A stretch of DNA of 22,743 nucleotides from Deltaproteobacteria bacterium (GTDB taxonomy: Bacteria; Desulfobacterota; Desulfobacteria; Desulfobacterales; B30-G6): positions 1 to 22,743 of the forward strand of contig QMMS01000034.1 in the NCBI GenBank assembly GCA_003647375.1. Reading direction: 5' to 3'. Shown one piece after another: positions 6,849 to 13,526 of the stretch. A program made the position numbers and the translations under genes. The notes below the pieces were generated by a model. That model worked only from the letters and a program-made list of their open reading frames with translations, searched no databases and was not told where the DNA came from. How positions within the stretch are numbered: position 1 is the stretch's first letter; every line of letters begins with the position of its first letter.

Positions 6849-8351
6849 ATGAAACAATCAATGGTTATTATTGTGCTATCTCTCATCATCGCAGTATGTC
6901 CTGTCCAATCTTTATTTGCCCATAGTGGGGGTGATGGCGGAGGCAGAGACTCAGGCAAAGACTCAGGCGGAGGCGGAGGCGACGGTATGATCGAATTAGA
7001 AAGCACGAGCTCTGATGCAACAGATCCTCCCTCGGGATTTACCCCTGCTACCCAGGAAAGTGCCGATTCTGAAATCACAACTTCTTCTGAGACCGATCCA
7101 GGTAAGGAGGAAGAGGTTGCGGAACTGGTTGAGGAAGTTAATCTCCTGGAAGAGGCTGCTGAAGAAGAAGGGACTGCCGAAGAAGGAGAGACCGCTGAAG
7201 AAGGGGCGGACGCTGAAGAAGAAGGGATTGCTGAAGACGGAGAGGTTGCCGAGGAAGGAGAGACTGCCGAAGAAGGAGAGGCTGCCGAGGAAGGAGAGAC
7301 TGCCGAAGAAGAAGGGACTGTCGAAGAAGGAGAGGCTGTCGCAGAAGAAGAGACTGCCGAAGAAGGAGAGACCGCCGAAGAAGAAGGGACTGCCGAAGAA
7401 GGAGAGGCTGTCGCAGAAGAAGGGACTGCTGAAGAAGAAGGAGAGTCTGCCGAAGAAGGAGAGACTGCTGAAGAAGAGACAACCGAAGAAGGGGGAGTTG
7501 AGGATGATAGTGAAGACTCTGCCACGGGAACCACCTCTGATGAGAAAGACACGGATGAAAGTACGTCTGCTGAAGACCAGGGGGACGAAAAAACAGAAGT
7601 TGCAATACTGGTTGACGATATAGACCCTCACGGCAGCGCCGATGAAAGTAAAACGACCGAGCAGCCGGACCCCGACCAGGAGCTAATTGGAACCCAGGGA
7701 ACACTGCCGGGTACGAAGAGCGCCACGCTTGATAAAATAACAGACCCGGAAATAAACGAAGACGGTTCCGTATCTACATGGGCTATATACTCAAACGATA
7801 CATGGGTACTCACAACTGTTCATCCTGACGGTACCCATGAGGTTACTGTTATGCTTGATTCGGGCACAATAATCCGGCCGGGAAGAGAATACATCCACAC
7901 AGGAGGCTCATTAAATCCTGCTTTGGACGCTATAATCACAGCCTTAGAAGTTACCGCAGCGGCCGGAACCGTTGCAGGATGGGCTCTTACCGTGACGCCT
8001 GCCGGGGCTTTAGCCGGTGCGGGAGTTAAATCCGCTACAGCTGTGTGGGGGGCGACAATAGGTGTTCAGGCTTTGCGTGCCGGCGCGGATGCGTATGGAC
8101 AAAATATTGATGAAGGCGCTTCACAAGGCGAGGCTATATATGAAGGTACGAAACAGGCAACCGTCAATGCTGTTGTCGTTACTAATATAGGAAAGTATTT
8201 GGGAGATCCATATGAGGAGGCCATCGGTTCGGTTGTCGGTGATACGGGTAAAAAAATAACGGAATTTGCTGTTAAAAATGCCGGCAACTATGCTGCACAC
8301 CGTACCACAGAAAACATCACCGGTTACGGCCCGGGATATACACCTCTGTGA
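6849..8351 (+). CDS. Exported Glu-rich repeat protein, function unknown
   Basis: The 500-residue product matches no family I recognise. It starts with a signal peptide (about 1-24, cleavage probably near LFA-HSGG), then a Gly/Asp/Ser-rich stretch (25-46), an extremely acidic repeat region (about 101-214) made of six- and seven-residue units such as ETAEEG and ETAEEEG, a mixed acidic linker (215-300), and a C-terminal domain (about 305-500). The C-terminal domain contains an Ala/Gly-rich hydrophobic stretch (about 358-412) that could insert in or cross a membrane. AAGAGG (6837-6842) lies 6 nt before the ATG. It heads a three-gene operon; the partners suggest a cell-envelope location. The charge would make the repeats an extended, cation-binding polyanion (inference). 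Confidence 0.88.
   Translation: MKQSMVIIVLSLIIAVCPVQSLFAHSGGDGGGRDSGKDSGGGGGDGMIELESTSSDATDPPSGFTPATQESADSEITTSSETDPGKEEEVAELVEEVNLLEEAAEEEGTAEEGETAEEGADAEEEGIAEDGEVAEEGETAEEGEAAEEGETAEEEGTVEEGEAVAEEETAEEGETAEEEGTAEEGEAVAEEGTAEEEGESAEEGETAEEETTEEGGVEDDSEDSATGTTSDEKDTDESTSAEDQGDEKTEVAILVDDIDPHGSADESKTTEQPDPDQELIGTQGTLPGTKSATLDKITDPEINEDGSVSTWAIYSNDTWVLTTVHPDGTHEVTVMLDSGTIIRPGREYIHTGGSLNPALDAIITALEVTAAAGTVAGWALTVTPAGALAGAGVKSATAVWGATIGVQALRAGADAYGQNIDEGASQGEAIYEGTKQATVNAVVVTNIGKYLGDPYEEAIGSVVGDTGKKITEFAVKNAGNYAAHRTTENITGYGPGYTPL
7146..7490 (+). repeat. In-gene tandem repeat coding E/A/G/T units
   Basis: This stretch is built of near-identical 18-bp units (GAGACTGCCGAAGAAGGA and variants with GCT, GTC or an extra GAA codon), so units are 18 or 21 bp and the frame is kept. 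High nucleotide similarity between units suggests recent expansion. Because the units lack stops, long spurious frames are open on both strands here. Confidence 0.85.
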
Positions 8352-8379
8352 TAACTAAAATTAAAATGAGGTTCACACA

Positions 8380-9621
8380 ATGAAATCACAAAGAATGACC
8401 GTATATATAATAATTTTGCTTCTGCCGTTTTTTACGCTTCCTGGAATAGGCACTTCTGTTGGGGCGGAAAATCCCCCGGGCAAGCTTATCCGTATGGATA
8501 CCGATAAAGCACCTCCTGAGCTGGTAATGGTGATATCCGCCATTGTCCTTGAAATGAGCGGCCGGCCCCAGCCCGAGGGAGACTGGCCTGAAGTCGTTTT
8601 TTCCGGTGAAATAACCAAAAAACTGCGGGAACCCCAATTCAGGTATACCGGTTTCAAACTCTTGCAAACCATTGTGGATGAGTACCTGACTCCGGATAAA
8701 AACAACGGTTTTGCAAGACTCAAAGGGCATCTTCATTTTCTTGACGCGGCTGAAAGGAGAACCATCGTAGCCCTGGAAACCGAATATAAATTAACCTCGA
8801 AAAATATAATGATCAACAAGGCGGAGATAAGACCGATATATCCGTTCAGACCGGAGTTGAATCTTTTTATTGTGCCTGCGGAAAAGGTGTCGGAAAAAGA
8901 TTTCGATTTATTTTCAAATAATGCATTAACATTGGGTTTTATACTTAATAACTGCGTTCCTTCGGGAAAGCCCGGGCAGGTGCCCAAGGGAATCCGGGAT
9001 TATTATGTTTTCGCCTTTTATCTCGATCGCCTGAGCCCTGATGATAAAACCGAACTTAGACTCAGTAGAACACCGGATGGCATGAAGGGTAAAAAACTTA
9101 CCTTTCGGGAACCGGACGGAATTGCCAAAACCGGATATAATGAGATGCACATTGACCATTCCGGCTGGCATGTTGACATCTCCCGATGCAGAATTTCCCT
9201 TACCGGTGAAAAGCTTTATATAAAAGCGATATTTAAGGCCGGAAGGAAACAAAACAATAAGCTTGAGCTGGGAAAACCTGTTCTGGCAGGTGTTTTTAAC
9301 ACACGTTTCGCAAAACCTGTTTCGGATCCTCTGATAAAAAAGACCCAGCTTGCTTTGATAAATGCGGGCTATAACCCCGGTCCTGCTGACGGGTTTATGG
9401 GAAGAAGAACGCATCAGGCTATAGACCAATATAAAAAGGATCAAAAACCAAAAGCCATTGCAAAACCGACCCGTGATCAAGTTAAAAAAGTACAGTCGGG
9501 GCCTGTCAAAAAGAGTGACAACCCCGATGTACTGAAAGTGTTGTCATTACCACCTGAACAAAAACGTTTGCGGAACACATTGAAGACCAAAATGTGGCCC
9601 AACGAATTAACGACCCCCTAA
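8380..9621 (+). CDS. Exported protein with C-terminal peptidoglycan-binding-like domain
   Basis: The 413-residue product begins with a signal peptide (about 1-29, hydrophobic core YIIILLLPFFTL). Residues about 45-300 form a domain I cannot name, which is shared with the next gene: KAEIRPIYPFRPELNLFIV and FAFYLDRLSP..LYIKAIFKAG have clear counterparts there. Residues 317-356 (IKKTQLALINAGYNPG, PADGFMGRRTHQAIDQYKKD) fit the peptidoglycan-binding domain 1 fold (PF01471 type), followed by a Lys-rich tail. TGAGG (8367-8371) lies 8 nt before the ATG, and the gene starts 28 bp after the previous stop. It is probably periplasmic and wall-associated, and may tether the acidic protein (inference). Confidence 0.88.
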   Translation: MKSQRMTVYIIILLLPFFTLPGIGTSVGAENPPGKLIRMDTDKAPPELVMVISAIVLEMSGRPQPEGDWPEVVFSGEITKKLREPQFRYTGFKLLQTIVDEYLTPDKNNGFARLKGHLHFLDAAERRTIVALETEYKLTSKNIMINKAEIRPIYPFRPELNLFIVPAEKVSEKDFDLFSNNALTLGFILNNCVPSGKPGQVPKGIRDYYVFAFYLDRLSPDDKTELRLSRTPDGMKGKKLTFREPDGIAKTGYNEMHIDHSGWHVDISRCRISLTGEKLYIKAIFKAGRKQNNKLELGKPVLAGVFNTRFAKPVSDPLIKKTQLALINAGYNPGPADGFMGRRTHQAIDQYKKDQKPKAIAKPTRDQVKKVQSGPVKKSDNPDVLKVLSLPPEQKRLRNTLKTKMWPNELTTP

Positions 9622-9683
9622 TTTTTAGGAATAGAAACGTACCGTTTTGCAAAGCTCGTTACCTTTTTCTTTGGAGGACAGAC

Positions 9684-10634
9684 ATGTTTTCTTCTTTATT
9701 AAAATATCGCTGCATCATACCGGCAGTTATGATTTTCCTTACCTTCGGCTGTGCAGGTATGCAGGAACAATTAGAAAAATTTAAGCAGAAAATGAATCAA
9801 ATGGGTCAAATCAATCTTCCCGATCCAATTGCTGTTTCCCTGGATAAAATGCCGGAAGATGCAGCTTTAGTTACTATTGCCATACATAATAAAATTGTCA
9901 TGGCCGATAAATACAGATCTGAAAAGGTCAGATTTGAAAAAAATATCGATGCAGGTTCTTTTTTAATCGGAAAGGAATTAAAATTTTCAGGGACTGAGCT
10001 CTATATCTACCAAACAGAAAAGAGCAGCCCGTCAGAAAAAACCATTGCAGGAAAGATCAATTTTGAAGGGCCGCTGGGTCGCAGAGCATCAGCCCTATTT
10101 CTAAGTCGATTCAGATCTGTAAAAAAAAATGAGATAGTCATAAAAGAAGCCAGGGTAGAACCTTTATACTCAACTAAGCCTGAACCGGTAATGTTTATCG
10201 TAGAGGCTGCTTCTCTGCCGAAAAGTGCAAACCTCTTTCCTGATTCCTATATGGAGCTTTCTGAATTTGCCGGAAAGAAAGCTATCTCCCCATCTTTAAA
10301 CGAAATATTTGCTGAAGAAACCGAAGAAAATATGGAATATGCAGTCTTTGTTTTTCTTCTGGATCGCATTTCACCCTCAGCGAAACTACAGGTTAAAGTC
10401 TCTACAAATAGAACCAGCATCTATGGTTATAAGAAAGCCACCCGATACCTTGATTTTAACGGCTGGCGCGTGGGAATCTTAACCGGACAATTCTCACTCT
10501 CAGGTTGGGACCAGGCAGAACCGCTTTATCTTAAAGCAGTATTTATGCCCGGAAAAGAGGTGGGTAAAATGAGACCGTCCAGAGTGATAGGGAGATACGC
10601 AATACATAAAACCGAATCGATGAAGTCAAAATGA
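9684..10634 (+). CDS. Putative lipoprotein, paralogue of the preceding protein
   Basis: The 316-residue product opens MFSSLLKYRCIIPAVMIF, with a hydrophobic segment and a lipobox-like LTFGC (Cys23; Thr at -3 is atypical). The body aligns by eye with the previous gene: EARVEPLYSTKPEPVMFIV matches AEIRPIYPFRPELNLFIV, and FVFLLDRISP..LYLKAVFMPGK matches FAFYLDRLSP..LYIKAIFKAGR. It lacks the peptidoglycan-binding-like C-terminus. I chose the ATG at 9684 because GGAGG (9673-9677) lies 6 nt upstream and the signal sequence then starts properly; the frame is open from 9594 but that part is not coding. It is the last gene of the operon, before a terminator. Confidence 0.87.
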   Translation: MFSSLLKYRCIIPAVMIFLTFGCAGMQEQLEKFKQKMNQMGQINLPDPIAVSLDKMPEDAALVTIAIHNKIVMADKYRSEKVRFEKNIDAGSFLIGKELKFSGTELYIYQTEKSSPSEKTIAGKINFEGPLGRRASALFLSRFRSVKKNEIVIKEARVEPLYSTKPEPVMFIVEAASLPKSANLFPDSYMELSEFAGKKAISPSLNEIFAEETEENMEYAVFVFLLDRISPSAKLQVKVSTNRTSIYGYKKATRYLDFNGWRVGILTGQFSLSGWDQAEPLYLKAVFMPGKEVGKMRPSRVIGRYAIHKTESMKSK

Positions 10635-10655
10635 CAACTGACATTAGGAGGGTTT

Positions 10656-10688
10656 GTGGCAGGTAATAAAAAAGACCGGAACCGTTAA
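10656..10688 (+). other. Possible micro-ORF or beheaded gene start
   Basis: A consensus AGGAGGG (10646-10652) sits 3-4 nt before a GTG that opens a 10-codon frame (MAGNKKDRNR, stop 10686-10688). The frame runs into the terminator hairpin. It may be the remnant start of a gene whose body was lost where the 127-bp repeat now lies, or chance. No family can be assigned. Confidence 0.25.
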
Positions 10689-10707
10689 TCGGATCCGGGC
10701 TTTTATT
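10668..10707. terminator. Two-way terminator between convergent genes
   Basis: CCGGAACCG (10677-10685) and CGGATCCGG (10690-10698) form a 9-bp stem with one mismatch. It is flanked by AATAAAAAAG on the left and CTTTTATT on the right, so U-rich tails are available in both directions. It would serve the lipoprotein operon (plus) and the peptidase gene (minus). Confidence 0.75.
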
Positions 10708-10711
10708 CCAT

Positions 10712-10838
10712 CATTTGATATTTGGATTTGTTTCGTATTTCGATATTCGGATTTAGAATTTATCACACGCTGAATGTGCATAATAATAACTCTTATAGGG
10801 TTGAATCAGTGCCGGGCCCTTTGGACCCGGGTATCTAC
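10712..10838. repeat. 127-bp dispersed repeat, copy 2
   Basis: This is the ungapped match to 164-290. Its stem-loop (CCGGG C CC-TTT-GG A CCCGG, around 10817-10832) is better paired than in copy 1. The right end includes the stop codon of the minus-strand peptidase gene (10835-10837), so the repeat appears to supply that stop. Confidence 0.9.
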
Positions 10839-12061
10839 TTAATAATTTCTATCTCTTCTGGATATGTGGTCAACTGCTGTAATCCGCCAGGTGTGACAAC
10901 ATGAGTATTTTCCACTCCCACAACCCCTCTCCCGGGAAAAACGAGTTTGGGTTCCAGGGCGATGACCATGTCTGCTTGTAGGCGGAGCTGTTGCCCCTTG
11001 GCTAAAAATGGATATTCGTCCAGCTCCAACCCCACACCATGCCCGATGAAACGGATGCGCTCCTGTTCAGCGCCCATAAAAGAACCGCCATAACCGGTTT
11101 CATCGACGAACGCCATGGCCATATCATAGACATCTCCGGCAGGAACGCCCGGCAGCATCTTTTTTTTCAACATGGATTGGAGATCCAGCATGGACTGATG
11201 CGCATTGAGAAGATCATCGGGAAGGCTGCCGATTGAAAAGATCCGCGTATGGTCTGCCAGGTATCCCTTGTAGGCAAAGACATAGTCGAATAGAATGGGT
11301 TCATGGCGCTGGATTTTTTTAAAACCGGGTCCTTGTGAAAACGCGGGGCTCATGGCCGCACCGCCGGTGGGCGATGCGAGGGCGCTGGGGACGGCTGCTG
11401 ATGCACCGGACATGAGGTGTCCGTAAAACATTTCACTTCCCCACAATCGCATGCGTACCATTCCCTGGTGTCCAAGTTTCCTGGCTCTGGCTTCTAGCTT
11501 GCCTGCGAGCTCGACTTCAGTGATTCCTTCTCGCAACTCTTCTTTTACAAAGGATGCCATCTGATCTGAGAACGTTGCCGCCAGGGTTATCCGATCTATC
11601 TCAAACAATGATTTGACAGACCTGACCATCCGAATATCGTGGGACACATCGATAATTCGGGATTCGTTAAAAAGATCCCTGTATTTGTGATACAGGTTGA
11701 CGGGAAGAACATCCAGCTCCATTCCCAGGGTTTGGGGTGCCTTGCAGCCATTGTCTTTCAAGAGGGTTCGAAGTTGGGAAAGACCGGATATGGGAAGGAT
11801 CGTATCCAGATTCGATTCCGCTGTTGCGCGATGGATACTTTTTCGCACCATGAGAATTGGCCGGGAGTTGGCAGGCACGTAAAGGTGTCCTTGCTGGGTA
11901 GTGCCGGAAAAATAGTAAAGGTCACTGCTTTGAAGAATCAGCGCAGCATCTATTTTGCTGCGGGACAGGCGCTCCTGCAATGCCGCGATACGGTTTTTCA
12001 GTTCATAGGCCGGCACGTTTTCGTCGGTCTGAAAATGCGTTTTGGGATGTGGTGTGGTCAT
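10835..12061 (-). CDS. M24-family metallopeptidase (Xaa-Pro aminopeptidase-like)
   Basis: M24 peptidases are cytosolic dinuclear-metal exopeptidases that typically remove N-terminal residues next to proline. The 408-residue product has an N-terminal creatinase-like domain (about 20-150) and a pita-bread catalytic domain. The five ligands are visible: D259 and D270 in FDYVFAYKGYLADHTRIF, H341 in GHGVGLELDEYP, E370 in ALEPKLV and E384 in GVENTHVVT. I chose the ATG at 12061 because AAAGGA precedes it at about 5 nt; another ATG at 12085 would add eight residues and has no Shine-Dalgarno. The gene stands alone on the minus strand. Its stop codon falls within the 127-bp repeat. Substrate specificity is not determined. 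Confidence 0.93.
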   Translation of the reverse strand: MTTPHPKTHFQTDENVPAYELKNRIAALQERLSRSKIDAALILQSSDLYYFSGTTQQGHLYVPANSRPILMVRKSIHRATAESNLDTILPISGLSQLRTLLKDNGCKAPQTLGMELDVLPVNLYHKYRDLFNESRIIDVSHDIRMVRSVKSLFEIDRITLAATFSDQMASFVKEELREGITEVELAGKLEARARKLGHQGMVRMRLWGSEMFYGHLMSGASAAVPSALASPTGGAAMSPAFSQGPGFKKIQRHEPILFDYVFAYKGYLADHTRIFSIGSLPDDLLNAHQSMLDLQSMLKKKMLPGVPAGDVYDMAMAFVDETGYGGSFMGAEQERIRFIGHGVGLELDEYPFLAKGQQLRLQADMVIALEPKLVFPGRGVVGVENTHVVTPGGLQQLTTYPEEIEIIK

Positions 12062-12085
12062 GGTTTCCTTTCGGGTTTGTATCAT

Positions 12086-12471
12086 AAAAATGTGTGAAGA
12101 GTTTATTCGATTTTAAGGGGAAAAAGCAAGATTTTGTATGATGATATTTTAAAAATGAACGTCCAATCCCGCCATGGCGGGAAACGTCCAACATCGAACA
12201 TCGAATGAAAAAGAATAATTAAAAATCGCAAACCCGATAAACCGGGATTTTCGACAAGTCACAAGATCGAAGACAAGGCTATTCGCCATGAGGAATACGC
12301 GTGCTGTTGCGTTTCAATACAGACACCTGTTTCTTCAGGTTCCGTATTCAACGTTCGATGTTCATTCGTTCTTGAACATGATAACTGTCCACGGACAACA
12401 CCTAACAGCCTAACAGTCTACAGCCTAACAGCCTATTGAAAACCTTGGCCGCCTAGTGCTATAAGCAGCAC
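12086..12471. repeat. Repeat-filled intergenic region
   Basis: No gene is seen. The region holds a perfect 14-bp palindrome CCCGCCATGGCGGG (12168-12181) set between GAACGTCCAA-type blocks, a CCCG..CGGG hairpin (12233-12246), an ACCTG-TTTCTT-CAGGT hairpin (12326-12341), and a right arm of GTTCGATGTTCATTCG-type sequence (12351-12368) partly complementary to the left ACATCGAACATCGAATG block (12190-12206). A short tandem array of CCTAACAG-like units lies at 12401-12437. The peptidase promoter should lie in the left part and the permease promoter in the right, but neither is clear. Confidence 0.65.
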
Positions 12472-13518
12472 ATGGAAAGAATCGACTATTTCATCCGGCG
12501 GTTTCTACTCGTGATTCCCACCTTCATAGGTATTACGCTACTCTGCTTCGGTGTCATTCAGTTTGTTCCCGGGGGTCCTGTGGAGCAGGCCATCATGCAG
12601 ATGCGTGGCGGTGTTGGTGCATCGGAATCCGGCGGGGGTGCCGGGGCTGCCACAAGTATTTCAGCGGACCAGCGCAAGGCCATTGAAGCACATTTCGGGT
12701 TCGATCAACCGTTTTATAAAAGGTACTGGAAGTGGTTGGTCACGGATCGTATGGGTATGAAGATGGAATCCTATCGATTCCCAAACAAAACATCCTGGCA
12801 GTTGATTCAGGAACGATTTAAGGTGTCGCTGGTTTTCGGGATTACCGGTTTTATTCTATCCTATCTGGTCTGTATCCCTTTGGGTATTTTTAAGGCCTTA
12901 CACCACGACCGATCTTTTGACATTGTTTCGAGCATTGTCGTTTTTGTGGGATATGCCATCCCTCCCTTTGCCTTCGGCATGGTGCTCAAAATGCTTTTTG
13001 CCGGTACTGTTGAAGGGTTATGGGATATATTCCCGATTTCAGGATTTCACTCAGACCTGTTCCACCAGCTCACTTACTGGGGTAAAATAAAGGATATTTT
13101 CCAGCACATGTTTCTGCCGATCCTATGCTATGTGATCGGCAATTTTGCCGTGCTGACACTTCTTATGAAAAATTCGCTCATAGAACAGATCGGAAAAGAT
13201 TATATCCGTACGGTACTGGCCAAGGGCGGCAGTTTTTCACGTGCCATTTGGGGACATGCCCTGAGGAATTCCCTGGTTCCCATCGCAACCGGTTTTGGAT
13301 CCATCCTCACAGTAATGTTTGCCGGCTCCGTCATCATTGAGCAGGTCTTTGAAATTCCCGGAATGGGCCGATTGAGCCTGGAAGCCATTGTGGGGAGAGA
13401 TTATCCGGTTTTCATGGGGATCCTTTCCATCACTGCAATCTTGGGGCTCATAGGCAATATCCTATCAGATTTTTGTTATGTTCTCATCGATCCGAGAATT
13501 AACTTTCAAGAGAATTGA
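12472..13518 (+). CDS. yejB: Peptide ABC transporter permease, YejB type
   Basis: This is an inner-membrane permease of the oligopeptide/microcin C-type importer family. The 348-residue product shows the family N-terminus (YFIRRFLLVIPTFIGITLL, then FVPGGPVEQ), a periplasmic loop with a Gly/Ala-rich insert (about 46-62), and about six membrane segments. The cytoplasmic coupling loop is YIRTVLAKGGSFSRAIWGHALRNSLVP, and the C-terminus is DFCYVLIDPRI. No Shine-Dalgarno is obvious before the ATG. The next gene starts at or just after its stop, so the operon is translationally coupled. No substrate-binding protein gene is found in the window, although such importers need one. Confidence 0.93.
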   Translation: MERIDYFIRRFLLVIPTFIGITLLCFGVIQFVPGGPVEQAIMQMRGGVGASESGGGAGAATSISADQRKAIEAHFGFDQPFYKRYWKWLVTDRMGMKMESYRFPNKTSWQLIQERFKVSLVFGITGFILSYLVCIPLGIFKALHHDRSFDIVSSIVVFVGYAIPPFAFGMVLKMLFAGTVEGLWDIFPISGFHSDLFHQLTYWGKIKDIFQHMFLPILCYVIGNFAVLTLLMKNSLIEQIGKDYIRTVLAKGGSFSRAIWGHALRNSLVPIATGFGSILTVMFAGSVIIEQVFEIPGMGRLSLEAIVGRDYPVFMGILSITAILGLIGNILSDFCYVLIDPRINFQEN

Positions 13519-13526
13519 AACCCCCG

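Noticed and set aside
7015..7623. Lys/Arg-rich plus frame through the same repeats
   Set aside because: It is an out-of-frame reading of the repeat with no start signal.
6815..7631. Long Ser-rich and Phe-rich minus-strand frames opposite the Glu repeats
   Set aside because: They are the complement of stop-free 18-bp repeats; the plus frame has a promoter, Shine-Dalgarno and signal peptide.
10722..10904. 60-residue plus frame
   Set aside because: It translates the 127-bp repeat and the antisense of the peptidase gene end.
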